Source: Reichenbachiella carrageenanivorans
GTDB taxonomy: Bacteria > Bacteroidota > Bacteroidia > Cytophagales > Cyclobacteriaceae
Direction: 5' to 3'
Assembly (NCBI RefSeq): GCF_025639805.1
Contig: NZ_CP106735.1
Coordinates: forward strand, 1,366,001 to 1,430,000
DNA length: 64,000 nucleotides
Shown here: positions 8,538-18,715 of the stretch, piece after piece
How positions within the stretch are numbered: the first letter of the stretch is position 1
How the letters are laid out: every line of letters starts with the position of its first letter
Position numbers and translations under genes: made by a program
The notes under the pieces: model-generated
Seen by the model: only the letters and a program-made list of their open reading frames with translations
What the model was told of the DNA's origin: nothing
The model's database searches: none

Positions 8538-9557
8538 TTAAGGTAAGATTTCTATTTGAGACCGAATGCCTGCTGTGGCGTAGGACTTTAGTGTTCCGTC
8601 AGTTTCTGAGTATATAAAGAAAGCATCCACTCCGTTTAGTTTTTCTATCATACGAATAGACTCCTCCAGGCCTAGCACCATACAAGCCGTCGCATAGCCA
8701 TCGGCGATTGTGCAATTGTTTGCGAAAATGGACGCACTTAGCAGGTGGTGCGAAATCGGATAGCCTGTGAAAGGACTGATGGTGTGGCTGATGATTCGAT
8801 CATTTTCTTTATAATAATTCCGATAATTGCCAGAAGTGGCTAGAGATCGGTTTTTTACAAACACGGTGGCAAATGGGTGGCCTACAGTTTGACTCATCTC
8901 TGGAGTTTCGATGCCTATTTTCCACACAGTTTGATTTTGGTTTTGACCTTGACAACGGACTTCCCCACCAATCTCGATCATGTAATGGTCTATGTTTTGT
9001 GATTTCAAAAAGTCAGCAATGACATCTAAAGCATAGCCTTTGGCAGAAGCGCTAAAAGACAATGAAGTGTGGGCGGGCTTATGAGCCGAGGACTCATCGA
9101 ATGTGACCTGTTCGAATCCTACAACCTGAAGTAATGAATCCACAATAGTACTGTCTAAACTCGATTTTTTCTTTGGCCCAAAGCCCCAAGCATCTATCAG
9201 AGGCCCGATGGTGGGGTCGTAAGCACCTCCACTGTTTTCGAATATTTCTTTGCTCATCTGTAGGACGGGATGCATAAATCCAGATTCGAAGATGATGGTG
9301 TCATTTTGGTTGAACCGAGAGATTTCGGAATCCGGGATATAGGTAGAAAGAGACTGATTCAAAGCAACTAGAATCGAATCGATTTCCTTTTTGTAATCAT
9401 CCTCTTGTGCTGCGATGTATTTGATGGAATAGGGAATGGTACCCATTGTGGTACCAGTTACATGCTGCAATATTAGGGTTTTGATGGGGTTGATCTGACG
9501 ATAAAGAACCAAAACCCCTACGGCCAATACCATCAATAAAATTCGTCTTTTTTGCAT
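8538..9557 (-). CDS. apbE: FAD:protein FMN transferase (ApbE family)
   Basis: ApbE attaches FMN covalently to threonine of flavoproteins such as NqrB/NqrC or RnfG, in the periplasm. From ATG 9557 the product has 339 residues with an N-terminal hydrophobic anchor and no lipobox Cys. Family motifs are GTTMGT, SEISRFN, YDPTIGPLIDAWGFGP, SASAKGYALD, IEIGGEVRCQG, ATSGNYRNYY and HTISPFTGYP. A TTG start at 9581 is open but less likely. No nqr or rnf genes are in the window. Confidence 0.93.
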   Translation of the reverse strand: MQKRRILLMVLAVGVLVLYRQINPIKTLILQHVTGTTMGTIPYSIKYIAAQEDDYKKEIDSILVALNQSLSTYIPDSEISRFNQNDTIIFESGFMHPVLQMSKEIFENSGGAYDPTIGPLIDAWGFGPKKKSSLDSTIVDSLLQVVGFEQVTFDESSAHKPAHTSLSFSASAKGYALDVIADFLKSQNIDHYMIEIGGEVRCQGQNQNQTVWKIGIETPEMSQTVGHPFATVFVKNRSLATSGNYRNYYKENDRIISHTISPFTGYPISHHLLSASIFANNCTIADGYATACMVLGLEESIRMIEKLNGVDAFFIYSETDGTLKSYATAGIRSQIEILP

Positions 9558-9734
9558 CACTTCTATTTTTTGCGTGAGCAAAGAAAGAATATTTAACCCA
9601 ATTGAGCGATATGGATTGGTCGCTATGAAGAGGGTGGTGAAAGTAATATCTCTCTACAGAATCAAACTTTAGGAAAGCGAAGCCTCACAGACTGCTCTGA
9701 ATATTCTATTTTTGACGAAATTATTCTTGATTTT

Positions 9735-10763
9735 ATGAGGGAAGATTATTTGAATGCAGATGGGGAAGACCTGAATCCTGAAGAAGTAGAGTTCGAAAAA
9801 GCACTACGTCCGCTGTCGTTCGATGATTTTACGGGGCAGGCCAAGGTGGTAGAAAACATCAAAATATTTGTGCAAGCGGCCAAACAGCGGGAAGAGCCGC
9901 TAGACCATGTATTGCTCCATGGCCCTCCTGGCTTGGGCAAAACCACCCTCTCGCATATCATCTCCAACGAACTGAATTCGAGTATCAAAGTCACCTCTGG
10001 CCCCGTGCTAGACAAGCCTGGCGACCTAGCGGGTCTGCTCACCAACCTAGAGCCTAACGATGTCTTATTCATAGACGAGATCCATCGTCTCAATGCCGTA
10101 GTAGAAGAGTACCTCTACTCCGCCATGGAAGATTACAAAATTGATATCATGCTCGACTCGGGGCCAAGTGCACGGTCGGTACAGATCGGGCTCAACCCCT
10201 TTACACTTATCGGTGCCACTACCCGTTCGGGTTTGCTCACTTCTCCGCTTCGCGCCAGATTTGGCATCAATGCCCGGTTAGAGTATTATGACTCTGGCTT
10301 GTTGACTAGTATTGTAAAAAGGTCTTCGAGTATATTGGGGATGCCTATAGAAGAAAACGCTGCACTAGAACTGGCTAGGCGAAGCCGGGGCACGCCTCGT
10401 ATCGCCAACAACCTGCTCCGTCGGACACGTGACTTTGCTCAGATCAAAGGCAATGGCACGATCACGAAAGCCATCACGACATTTGCCCTAGAGGCATTGG
10501 ATGTAGATGCACATGGATTGGATGAGATGGACAACCGTATTCTCTCCACCATTATTGAAAAATTCAAAGGAGGCCCTGTGGGCATCTCCACCATCGCTAC
10601 GGCCTGTGGCGAGGAGGCAGATACCATCGAAGAGGTCTATGAGCCATTTTTGATCAAAGAAGGTTTTCTCAAGCGTACCAGCCGAGGCAGGGAAGCTACC
10701 GAACTAGCCTACAAGCATTTGAAAATAGTACCGCCATCTCGCATGGGTACTTTATTCGACTGA
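9735..10763 (+). CDS. ruvB: Holliday junction branch migration helicase RuvB
   Basis: RuvB is the AAA+ motor that drives branch migration with RuvA. The 342 residues include Walker [10 protein letters not shown] (63-71), Walker B DEIH (114-117), sensor/Arg-finger region SPLRARFG, and the C-terminal winged helix ending [11 protein letters not shown] perfect TAnnTTTG element lies at 9707-9714. queG starts four bases after the stop, so they are probably cotranscribed. Confidence 0.98.
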   Translation: MREDYLNADGEDLNPEEVEFEKALRPLSFDDFTGQAKVVENIKIFVQAAKQREEPLDHVLLHGPPGLGKTTLSHIISNELNSSIKVTSGPVLDKPGDLAGLLTNLEPNDVLFIDEIHRLNAVVEEYLYSAMEDYKIDIMLDSGPSARSVQIGLNPFTLIGATTRSGLLTSPLRARFGINARLEYYDSGLLTSIVKRSSSILGMPIEENAALELARRSRGTPRIANNLLRRTRDFAQIKGNGTITKAITTFALEALDVDAHGLDEMDNRILSTIIEKFKGGPVGISTIATACGEEADTIEEVYEPFLIKEGFLKRTSRGREATELAYKHLKIVPPSRMGTLFD

Positions 10764-10767
10764 TATC

Positions 10768-11694
10768 GTGAACCGCACCAAACTCACCCAACTGATCAAA
10801 CAAAAATCCGCTGAAGAAGGATTCCAATTTTGCGGTGTGGCTAAGGCGGAGTTTTTGGAAGACGAAGCGCCCAAATTAGAAAATTGGCTCAATCAAGGCA
10901 TGCACGGAGAGATGGCCTACATGGCCAATCACTTCGACAAGCGCCTCGACCCGACCAAGCTCGTAGAGGGAGCCAAAACGGTGATTTCATTGCTCTACAA
11001 TTATTACCCCGAAAAAGACCTGAACGAGGGCAAAGAGGTGAAAATAGCCAAATACGCTTTTGGCAAAGACTATCACTACATCATTAAGCCCAAGCTGAAA
11101 ACCGTACTCCAAGCTATCACCGAGCAAGTAGGAGAGGTAGACGCTAGAGTATTTGTAGACTCTGCGCCCGTGCATGAGCGTGCTTGGGCAGCTAAGGCGG
11201 GACTTGGCTGGGTGGGTAAAAACTCGCTACTCATCAATCGGTCGATGGGCTCTTTTTTCTTCCTTGCCGAAATCATTTTGGATGTGGAGCTCGACTATGA
11301 TGGGCCGATCAAAGACTATTGCGGCACCTGCTCGGCTTGTATGGATGCCTGTCCTACGGATGCCATTCCTGCGCCCTATGTGGTGGACGGCAGCAAGTGC
11401 ATCTCGTACCTCACCATCGAGCTCAAAAATGAAATTCCCAAAGCCTTTGAAGGGCAGATGGAGGGCTGGGCTTTTGGCTGCGACATTTGTCAGGACGTAT
11501 GTCCGTGGAATCGATTTTCGAAGCCACACCAAGAGAAGGATTTTGCTCCAAATGGCAAACTAGGCGAGATGAAAAGGGTGGATTGGGATGAGATGACTGA
11601 AGAGCTCTTTCGAGAAATATTCAAAGGCTCGGCCGTGAAGCGCACCAAGTTTTCCGGACTGAAAAGAAACCTTGATTTCTTGAAAAAGAAATAG
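10768..11694 (+). CDS. queG: Epoxyqueuosine reductase QueG
   Basis: QueG reduces epoxyqueuosine in tRNA to queuosine using cobalamin and two 4Fe-4S clusters. The 308 residues carry both cluster motifs, [16 protein letters not shown] and [11 protein letters not shown], and the family signature [21 protein letters not shown]. It starts with GTG at 10768, four bases after ruvB. Its stop codon lies inside the arm of the following terminator hairpin. Confidence 0.96.
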   Translation: MNRTKLTQLIKQKSAEEGFQFCGVAKAEFLEDEAPKLENWLNQGMHGEMAYMANHFDKRLDPTKLVEGAKTVISLLYNYYPEKDLNEGKEVKIAKYAFGKDYHYIIKPKLKTVLQAITEQVGEVDARVFVDSAPVHERAWAAKAGLGWVGKNSLLINRSMGSFFFLAEIILDVELDYDGPIKDYCGTCSACMDACPTDAIPAPYVVDGSKCISYLTIELKNEIPKAFEGQMEGWAFGCDICQDVCPWNRFSKPHQEKDFAPNGKLGEMKRVDWDEMTEELFREIFKGSAVKRTKFSGLKRNLDFLKKK

Positions 11695-11721
11695 CCTTCC
11701 TGAATGATTCAGAAAGGCTAT
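11691..11721. terminator. Bidirectional terminator between queG and an outer membrane protein gene
   Basis: ATAGCCTT (11691-11698) pairs with AAGGCTAT (11714-11721), continued by CTGAAT/ATTCAG with one mismatch. On the minus strand it is followed by a T-rich run (TTTCTTTTTC), on the plus strand by an AT-rich tail. It overlaps the queG stop and serves the two converging genes. Confidence 0.75.
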
Positions 11722-11745
11722 TATATAATAATGAGTGTAATTCTT

Positions 11746-12267
11746 TTATTGCTTGAATGTATAGTAGATACCTACGTTGAACATAGAAGCAGGAGACATG
11801 TTGAAGTCTAGTGCGAAATTGGTGTCTGTGTAGGAGTCGTTAGCAAACAAGCCTAGACCTTGGCCTGCACGGCCTACGATGCCCCATCTTTCAGCTAGTG
11901 AAAGTGCGAAACCTGCGTCTACAAATGCTTCGAAAGCAGACTCGTCAAAATCTCCCCCTACTTTGTTGAACCGAGCGTTTGCACCAATATACAAAGAGAA
12001 TTTTTCACTGATAGGCCACCATTTTCTTAGATATACGTGTGGAGCAATGATTGACATTTCTGCACCTACTCCACTAGTTTTGTCACTGGTGTAGTTCAAT
12101 ACAGCACCAAGTTGTAAGTCATTTTTCAACCATGTGCCTACTTCTGGGGCTATTTTTACGTAGTCTTCTTGAAAGCCAATAGCTCCGCCTACATACATGC
12201 TTCCTTCCTGCGCATATACTGATGATCCTACCAGTACGGCTGCTAATAGAGTAAATAATTTTTTCAT
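11746..12267 (-). CDS. Small outer membrane beta-barrel protein
   Basis: The 173-residue protein has a signal peptide (MKKLFTLLAAVLVGSSVYA, cleavage before QEG). Alternating hydrophobic strands and a C-terminal aromatic strand (GIYYTFKQ) are typical of 8-stranded OmpW/OmpX-like or generic Bacteroidota porin-family barrels. It is alone between a terminator and the divergent M3 peptidase gene. The function is not recognisable from sequence. Confidence 0.8.
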   Translation of the reverse strand: MKKLFTLLAAVLVGSSVYAQEGSMYVGGAIGFQEDYVKIAPEVGTWLKNDLQLGAVLNYTSDKTSGVGAEMSIIAPHVYLRKWWPISEKFSLYIGANARFNKVGGDFDESAFEAFVDAGFALSLAERWGIVGRAGQGLGLFANDSYTDTNFALDFNMSPASMFNVGIYYTFKQ

Positions 12268-12411
12268 TAGTTATTAAGTTTTGATTATTAAGAAAAGTTG
12301 ATGCAATAATACGATAAATACAACCTTATCTTCAAAATTAACTATTCATTAATATGAACATGGCACAGTCATTTGTATGAGATTCTTCTATTTTTGCCGA
12401 CTCAAAATTGA

Positions 12412-14463
12412 ATGAATATGTCTAGTAACAATCCTCTTTTACAGTCTTTTAGTACTCCGTTTGGTGTGCCTCCGTTTGCTCAAATTCAACTTGATCATTA
12501 CCAACCTGGTATCGAACAATTAATCGAGAAATCACGGGCAGAAATACAGCTCATTGCTGAAAATGAGGAAGCGCCAAGTTTTGAGAATACCATAGTTGCC
12601 CTAGAGCGAAGTGGCCGAGGGTTGGATCAGGCGGCAGAGATATTTTTTAATCTCAACTCTGCAGAGACTTCAGACGAGATGCAAGCTTTGGCCAATAGCA
12701 TTTCGCCATTGCTCACCGAGTTTGGGAACGAAATCATGCAAAACGAGCAATTGTTTGCACGAGTCAAAGTCGTATATGATACGCAGTCTGGCCTGAGCCT
12801 CGACAAGGAAGATCACATGCTGCTTCGAAAAACCTATTTGGGATTTGTCCGCAGTGGAGCCAATCTTAGCGAAGCAGACAAGAAAAAATATAGTGCCCTT
12901 TCCAATGCCCTTGCAATGGCCTCCTTGAAGTTTGGTGAAAACGTACTAGCCGAAACCAATGGCTATGAACTCCTTATTGAAAGTGAGGAAGATCTGGTGG
13001 GATTGCCAGAGGGAGCTATCGATGCTGCGGCGCTAGCTGCAGAGGAAAAAGGCCACAAAGGTATGTGGCTCTTTACGTTACAGGCACCTAGTTTTCTTCC
13101 ATTTATGGAATATGTGGAAAACCGTGAGCTCAGAGAAAAAATGTACAAAGCCTACATGTCGAAGGCTTTCAAAGGTGATGAATTCGACAATCAGGAAATA
13201 GTGAAGGAGATCGTTCGGTTACGATTCGAAATGGCACAACTGCTCGGCTACGACAATTATGCCGACTATGTGCTAGAAGAGCGTATGGCCGAAAAACCGC
13301 AAAAGGTCAAAGACTTTTTGAATGACCTGCTGGAAAAGGCATTGCCCAAAGCCAAAGAAGAGGTAGAAGAACTAAAAGCTTATGTGAAGAAACTGGGCGA
13401 CGACATCACGCTGGAGCGATGGGACTGGGCATTTTATTCTCAAAAACTAAAGAATGAAAAATACCAGCTCGACGATGAAATGCTGCGTCCTTATTTCCAA
13501 TTGGAAAAGGCGGTAGATGGCATTTTTCAGGTGGCTCAGAAACTGTATGGGTTGACATTCAAAAAGAATGACGACATTCCGGTCTATCATAAAGACGTGC
13601 AGGCCTACGAAGTAGAGGACGAATCGGGCAAGCACATTTCGGTATTTTATGCGGACTTTTTCCCTAGATCGGGCAAAAGAGGAGGCGCTTGGATGACCTC
13701 CTATCGCGGGCAATGGAAAACAGAGGCCGATCACAGACCAGTAGTGTCCATCGTTTGCAATTTCACCCCGCCGTCGGCTACTAAGCCCTCGCTGCTTACT
13801 TACAACGAGGTGGAGACTTTATTTCACGAGTTTGGCCATGCCTTACATGGTATGCTGGCAGATGGAAAATACAGCTCATTGAGTGGCACGAGCGTATATT
13901 GGGATTTTGTGGAGCTGCCTTCCCAGATATTAGAAAACTGGCTGATGGAAAAAGAATGTTTGGATCTTTTTGCTAGCCACTATCAAACGGGAGCGTCTAT
14001 TCCTGCGGATTTAATCGAAAAGATAAAAGCCTCGTCCAATTATCACGAAGCCTATCAGACGCTTCGCCAGATCAGTTTTGGACTGATGGATATGGCGTGG
14101 CACTCACTATCTAAAGAAAACATTGACGTAGCTGACGTGGCTGCTTTTGAACAGACTGCTATGCAGCAAACAGATTTATTCAACCCGATACCAGGGACGT
14201 GTATGAGCACACAGTTTAGCCACATTTTTCAGGGAGGATATGCCGCGGGGTATTACAGTTATAAGTGGGCTGAAGTGTTAGATGCCGATGCATTTTCTGT
14301 CTTCAAAGAGAAAGGGTTATTTGATTCTGTTACTGCAAAATCTTTCAAAGAAAACATTTTATCTAAAGGAGGGAGTGAGCACCCCATGGAACTGTATAAA
14401 AGGTTTCGTGGTCAAGAACCCACGGTGGATGCACTGCTAGAACGAAGCGGATTAAAGGCCTAA
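12412..14463 (+). CDS. M3 family metallopeptidase (oligopeptidase A / Dcp type)
   Basis: This is a zinc oligopeptidase of 683 residues, normal for the thimet-oligopeptidase family. The zinc motif HEFGHALHG has His472, Glu473 and His476, and the substrate-side region GTCMSTQFSHIFQGGYAAGYYSYKW is conserved in the family. No signal peptide is visible, so it is probably cytoplasmic and degrades short peptides. ATG occurs at 12412 and again at 12418. A TATTTTTG element is at 12389-12396. Whether it is Dcp (dipeptidyl carboxypeptidase) or OpdA is not decidable here. Confidence 0.93.
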   Translation: MNMSSNNPLLQSFSTPFGVPPFAQIQLDHYQPGIEQLIEKSRAEIQLIAENEEAPSFENTIVALERSGRGLDQAAEIFFNLNSAETSDEMQALANSISPLLTEFGNEIMQNEQLFARVKVVYDTQSGLSLDKEDHMLLRKTYLGFVRSGANLSEADKKKYSALSNALAMASLKFGENVLAETNGYELLIESEEDLVGLPEGAIDAAALAAEEKGHKGMWLFTLQAPSFLPFMEYVENRELREKMYKAYMSKAFKGDEFDNQEIVKEIVRLRFEMAQLLGYDNYADYVLEERMAEKPQKVKDFLNDLLEKALPKAKEEVEELKAYVKKLGDDITLERWDWAFYSQKLKNEKYQLDDEMLRPYFQLEKAVDGIFQVAQKLYGLTFKKNDDIPVYHKDVQAYEVEDESGKHISVFYADFFPRSGKRGGAWMTSYRGQWKTEADHRPVVSIVCNFTPPSATKPSLLTYNEVETLFHEFGHALHGMLADGKYSSLSGTSVYWDFVELPSQILENWLMEKECLDLFASHYQTGASIPADLIEKIKASSNYHEAYQTLRQISFGLMDMAWHSLSKENIDVADVAAFEQTAMQQTDLFNPIPGTCMSTQFSHIFQGGYAAGYYSYKWAEVLDADAFSVFKEKGLFDSVTAKSFKENILSKGGSEHPMELYKRFRGQEPTVDALLERSGLKA

Positions 14464-14496
14464 ATGGACAAGTCATAAAAAGACTATTGAACGAAC

Positions 14497-14910
14497 TTAT
14501 GCTCTAGTAATCACCATTTGTACAGCATAGGTCGAGCTGTTGTTGGCTTTTTCATCGGATTTGGTTGGGTAGATTAGCCGTTGGAGTTCGATGGTGTAGT
14601 TCTTATAAGTTGCTGTGGGCAGCGATTGATCACCGATCGACAAAGTTTTGTTTGTTCCACTGATGTTGATTGTGATAGCTAGTGTGCCATTCGTGAGACA
14701 AGTTGTGTCATAGGGGCAAAGAGAGTCATTGAGGAGTTCAGAAAAAGTAAGTGTTACGGTAGAGCTTTCCACCTCTACCGTCTCTCCTTCTTTGATAGAA
14801 AAGGACTCCCCAAGTACGATTAGTTGTGGTTCGTCGCAGCAGGAAGGGTTGGGGTCGTCACAACTTGCTAGGACCAGTACTACGCCCAGCACACGTAAAA
14901 ATTTATTCAT
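14497..14910 (-). CDS. Predicted lipoprotein of unknown function
   Basis: From ATG 14910 there is a lipoprotein signal (MNKFLRVLGVVLVLASC, lipid Cys17) followed by a 120-residue beta-rich domain with several Cys (CC, CPYDTTC) that may form disulfides. It converges on the M3 peptidase gene. No family is recognised. The frame can be extended to 14952, but the lipobox supports 14910. Confidence 0.7.
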   Translation of the reverse strand: MNKFLRVLGVVLVLASCDDPNPSCCDEPQLIVLGESFSIKEGETVEVESSTVTLTFSELLNDSLCPYDTTCLTNGTLAITINISGTNKTLSIGDQSLPTATYKNYTIELQRLIYPTKSDEKANNSSTYAVQMVITRA

Positions 14911-15007
14911 AATATCAATACCCATTTTGTCGCTTAGAAGTTGATGAGCCACAAAAATAAATTCAAATATATAGTTTAATTGAAAATAGAGCTATCTTAG
15001 CGCCATT

Positions 15008-15061
15008 ATGAAGTTCCTCAAAAAGATCATAGCATCCACGGCCACTCCGGCCACCACTGTC
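15008..15061 (+). CDS. Possible 18-aa leader peptide upstream of the MATE exporter
   Basis: A short ORF, MKFLKKIIASTATPATTV (stop 15062-15064), begins just after a TATCTTAG promoter-like element (14993-15000). Its 3' end enters a perfect hairpin, GTCTAAG (15059-15065) / CTTAGAC (15070-15076). GGCC occurs three times (15040, 15049, 15065) and could form alternative pairings. A T run follows at 15089-15095. It could be a regulatory leader for the exporter that starts at 15119. This is inference from layout; no homolog is known to me. Confidence 0.4.
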
Positions 15062-15118
15062 TAAGGCCACTTAGACCTCAGCTATTTTACTTTTTTTACC
15101 TCTTTATATTTTATAAAA

Positions 15119-16525
15119 ATGACAAGTTTGATCCAAACCCTTCAAAAAGGGTATAAATATTTTCTTATTGCCCTAAAGGGTGAAGAAACAGAATTCACTA
15201 CCGGCAGCATCAACAAGGCCATATTTTTATTGTCCGTGCCGATGGTTTTAGAAATGATTATGGAATCATTGTTCGCCGTGGTCGATGTGTTTTTCGTGGG
15301 TAAAGTCAGTGTAGACGCAGTAGCTACGGTAGGGCTTACCGAATCCGTAGTCATGATTGTATATTCTGTAGCCATAGGTTTGAGTATGGCTGCCACGGCT
15401 GTAGTGGCCCGACGCATCGGGGAGAAGAATCCCAAAAAAGCAGGCGATGCGGCTTTTCAATCTATACTTATTGCGGTTTCGATCTCGATCGTCGTGAGCA
15501 TATTTGGTATCATCTACGCGGAGGATATCCTGCGCATGATGGGAGGCACTGAGCAGCTGATTGCTCAGGGGGCTGGCTATACCCGAGTGATGCTCGGCGG
15601 CAATGCCAGTATCATGCTGCTCTTTCTGATCAATGGCATCTATCGTGGTGCAGGTGATGCGTCTATGGCGATGCGGTCGCTGTGGATTGCCAATGGGTTG
15701 AATATAGTGCTTGACCCAATATTCATTTTTGGCTTGGGTCCCATTCCGGGTTTTGGTGTGGAGGGCGCTGCTATAGCGACCACGATTGGCAGATCTACGG
15801 GTGTTTTTTACCAGCTCGTTGGTTTGTTTGGTGGCCAGCGTATCATCAAACTGACGATCGAAAACGTGAAAGTACAATGGCAAACCATCAGAAGGATATT
15901 CGACATCGCCGCAGGAGGCATGGGACAATTTTTGATCGAGTCGGCCAGCTGGATATTTCTTGTTCGGATTATTTCTGAATTTGGCAGTGCCGCATTGGCG
16001 GGATATACCATCGCGTTTAGAATCATTGTTTTCACCATACTGCCCTCTTGGGGCATGGCCAATGCCGCAGCTACGCTAGTGGGTCAGAATTTGGGCGCGG
16101 GCAAACCAGAGAGAGCCGAAAGCTCCGTATGGAAAACGGCGCACCTCAACACTGCGTTTTTGTTTGTGGTTTCTATTGTATTTTTCTGGTTTGCTCAAGA
16201 GTTTGTGGGTATTTTCTCCAACGAGCCAGTAGTCAAAGAGCATGGTGCTTTGGCACTGCGCGTGATTTGTGTGGGTTACATCACCTTTGCCTATGGGATG
16301 GTGATCAGCCAAGGCTTCAATGGCGCTGGAGATACCAAAACACCGGTGGTGATGAACATTATCTTTTTCTGGCTCATACAGATTCCGCTAGCCTATACAC
16401 TGGCTATTTATCTGAATTATGGATTTCTGGGAGCCATGATCTCTGTAGCCGTAGCCTTTGCGCTGCACGCGCTGGCTTGCATCTATTGGTTTAGAAAAGG
16501 CAAGTGGAAATTGGTGAAGGTATAA
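15119..16525 (+). CDS. MATE family multidrug/metabolite efflux transporter
   Basis: The 468-residue inner-membrane protein has twelve predicted hydrophobic helices in two homologous halves. MATE signatures include LSVPMVLEMIMESLFAVVDVFFVG in TM1-2 and the second-half SWGMANAAATLVGQNLGAGKPERAE. It exports cationic drugs or metabolites by Na+ or H+ antiport; the substrate is unknown. It is followed by a strong terminator and may be controlled by the leader ORF upstream. Confidence 0.93.
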   Translation: MTSLIQTLQKGYKYFLIALKGEETEFTTGSINKAIFLLSVPMVLEMIMESLFAVVDVFFVGKVSVDAVATVGLTESVVMIVYSVAIGLSMAATAVVARRIGEKNPKKAGDAAFQSILIAVSISIVVSIFGIIYAEDILRMMGGTEQLIAQGAGYTRVMLGGNASIMLLFLINGIYRGAGDASMAMRSLWIANGLNIVLDPIFIFGLGPIPGFGVEGAAIATTIGRSTGVFYQLVGLFGGQRIIKLTIENVKVQWQTIRRIFDIAAGGMGQFLIESASWIFLVRIISEFGSAALAGYTIAFRIIVFTILPSWGMANAAATLVGQNLGAGKPERAESSVWKTAHLNTAFLFVVSIVFFWFAQEFVGIFSNEPVVKEHGALALRVICVGYITFAYGMVISQGFNGAGDTKTPVVMNIIFFWLIQIPLAYTLAIYLNYGFLGAMISVAVAFALHALACIYWFRKGKWKLVKV

Positions 16526-16537
16526 AAGAATAGGTTC

Positions 16538-16577
16538 AACCCTTCCAAAGTTTTGAACTTTGGAAGGGTTTCTTTTT
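16538..16577 (+). terminator. Intrinsic terminator of the MATE gene
   Basis: AACCCTTCCAAAGTT (16538-16552) pairs perfectly over 15 bp with AACTTTGGAAGGGTT (16556-16570) around a 3-base loop, followed by TCTTTTTT. It lies between the converging MATE and acs genes. Confidence 0.92.
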
Positions 16578-16587
16578 TACCGTCATA

Positions 16588-18483
16588 TCACTGCGCCCCT
16601 TTAATAATCTCTTCCACCACCTCTGGGTTCAGCAAAGTAGAAGTATCTCCAAGGCTTGACGTGTCATTCTCTGCTACCTTTCTCAAAATCCTTCGCATGA
16701 TTTTACCCGAACGGGTTTTGGGCAAACCAGTCACCAACTGGATTTTGTCAGGTTTGGCTATAGGCCCGATGATTTTGTTTACCGTTGCTTTGATCTCTTC
16801 TTTCAGACTGCCTTCGGTTCGTCCTTCGGCATCGCAGATTACATAGGCATAGATGCCTTGTCCTTTGATGTCGTGCGGATAGCCTACCACGGCAGATTCT
16901 ACAACGAGAGGATGCTCGTTGATGGCATTTTCTACTTCGGCAGTACCCATTCTGTGGCCAGATACATTGATCACGTCATCTACTCTGCCCATGATTCGGT
17001 AGTATCCGTCTTCGTCTCGCCTCACTCCGTCGCCTGTAAAGTACATGCCTTTGTAGGTAGAAAAATAGGTGTCGATGCAGCGCTGGTGATCCCCATACGT
17101 GGTGCGTATCATCGATGGCCATGGGAAGTTGATACATAGGTTGCCTTCTACGCCGTTGCCTTTGAGTTCGTTGCCCTCTGCATCTACGATCACAGGCCTG
17201 ATGCCTGGCAGGGGTAGTGTAGCATAGGCCGGTTTGGTTGGCGTAAGCCCCGCCAAGGGAGAGATCATGATGCCGCCAGTTTCGGTCTGCCACCAGGTAT
17301 CTACGATTGGGCACTTGCCTTTTCCGATATGATCGTGGTACCAGTGCCAAGCCTCTTCGTTGATCGGCTCACCTACAGAGCCTAGCACTTTTAGAGAGTC
17401 TAGTTTATAAGGTAGCACAGGGTCTAGTCCATACGCTTGCAAAGCTCTAATCGCCGTAGGTGCTGTGTAAAATTGATTGACTTGATATTTGTCTATGATT
17501 TCCCAAAAGCGCCCAGCGTCTGGGTAGGTAGGCACTCCTTCGAACATGACCGTGGTAGCACCAGCGAGCAATGGCCCGTATACGATATACGAATGCCCAG
17601 TGATCCAGCCTACATCGGCAGTACACCAATACACATCGTCACTATTGTATTGAAACACATTTTGAAATGAAAACTGAGTGTAAACCATGTAGCCGCCCGT
17701 TGTGTGTACCACGCCTTTGGGCTGACCAGTCGACCCAGAAGTGTAGAGGATAAAGAGCATGTCTTCGCTGTCCATTACTTCTGCTTTGTGTGTCTTTTCT
17801 GCCTTGGCTGTTTCTTCGTGCCACCAAAGATCGCGACCCGCTTGCATCGTTACTTCAGTTTTGGTTCGTTCTACCACGATCACTTTTTCGATGGTGGTGC
17901 ATTTTTCTAGTGCTTCGTCTACTACGGCCTTTACAGGAATACTTTTAGCACCTCGGAAGTTTCCGTCTGAAGTCAAAACTACTTTGGCCTCACAGTTGAT
18001 GATTCGGTCTGCAAGAGCAGAGGACGAAAAGCCCGCAAATACTACGGAATGCACGGCACCTACTCTAGCACAGGCCATCATGGCGATGGCTGCTTCGGGG
18101 ATCATGGGCATGTAGATGATCACACGATCGCCTTTTTTCACGCCATTGTTGAGCAGGACATTAGAAAACTCACATACTTTTTCGAAGAGTTGCTGGTAGG
18201 TGAGTGTGATGCCCGCCTCTTTGGGATCGTTGGGTTCCCAGATGATGGCTGGCTTGTCGCCAATGGTGTATAAATGGCGCTCCAGCATATTTTCGGTGAT
18301 GTTGAGTTTGGCATTTTCAAACCACTTCACCTCTGCTTTTTCAAAATCGTAATCGACCACACGATCCCATTTCTTTCGCCAAAAAAATTGATTGGCTACA
18401 CGTTCCCAGAAGGTTTCGGGATTGGCTATGCTTTTTTCATAAGCCAAAAAGTACTCACTGAGGTTTTCTATTTTTGTCAACAT
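16588..18483 (-). CDS. acs: Acetate-CoA ligase (acetyl-CoA synthetase)
   Basis: Acs activates acetate to acetyl-CoA through acetyl-AMP. The 631 residues fit the family. Motifs include the P-loop-like YTSGSTGQPKG near residue 250, the Acs-type region DVGWITGHSY, WWQTETGG, and RSGKIMRR with Lys594, the residue acetylated to control the enzyme in other bacteria. It is a single gene, convergent with the MATE gene and divergent from purM. Confidence 0.97.
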   Translation of the reverse strand: MLTKIENLSEYFLAYEKSIANPETFWERVANQFFWRKKWDRVVDYDFEKAEVKWFENAKLNITENMLERHLYTIGDKPAIIWEPNDPKEAGITLTYQQLFEKVCEFSNVLLNNGVKKGDRVIIYMPMIPEAAIAMMACARVGAVHSVVFAGFSSSALADRIINCEAKVVLTSDGNFRGAKSIPVKAVVDEALEKCTTIEKVIVVERTKTEVTMQAGRDLWWHEETAKAEKTHKAEVMDSEDMLFILYTSGSTGQPKGVVHTTGGYMVYTQFSFQNVFQYNSDDVYWCTADVGWITGHSYIVYGPLLAGATTVMFEGVPTYPDAGRFWEIIDKYQVNQFYTAPTAIRALQAYGLDPVLPYKLDSLKVLGSVGEPINEEAWHWYHDHIGKGKCPIVDTWWQTETGGIMISPLAGLTPTKPAYATLPLPGIRPVIVDAEGNELKGNGVEGNLCINFPWPSMIRTTYGDHQRCIDTYFSTYKGMYFTGDGVRRDEDGYYRIMGRVDDVINVSGHRMGTAEVENAINEHPLVVESAVVGYPHDIKGQGIYAYVICDAEGRTEGSLKEEIKATVNKIIGPIAKPDKIQLVTGLPKTRSGKIMRRILRKVAENDTSSLGDTSTLLNPEVVEEIIKGAQ

Positions 18484-18715
18484 GTTAATTTGTCTTTGTA
18501 ATCGTTCATTTCAATGCTTCCTAAATTTATATCCTTTTGCTAATTATGGGCTAATTTTTAGCTGAATTACATAGAATTTAGGCTTAATGTTTAAATCTAA
18601 ATAAAATCTTACGTTAGTATTAAAATCTTGATAAGCCAATCCAATCCATTGAGAAATATAGATTCGAAGACAGAGTTTATTAGCTTTGCGATCGAATCCT
18701 AAATACCAATTCGTG

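Noticed and set aside
9707..9714. Full promoter call for ruvB
   Set aside because: A perfect TAnnTTTG box is present, but no TTG at the right distance; it is noted only in the gene entry.
15266..15928. 220-codon minus-strand reading frame
   Set aside because: It is fully inside the MATE gene on the opposite strand and has a His/Arg/Tyr-rich shadow composition with no start context.
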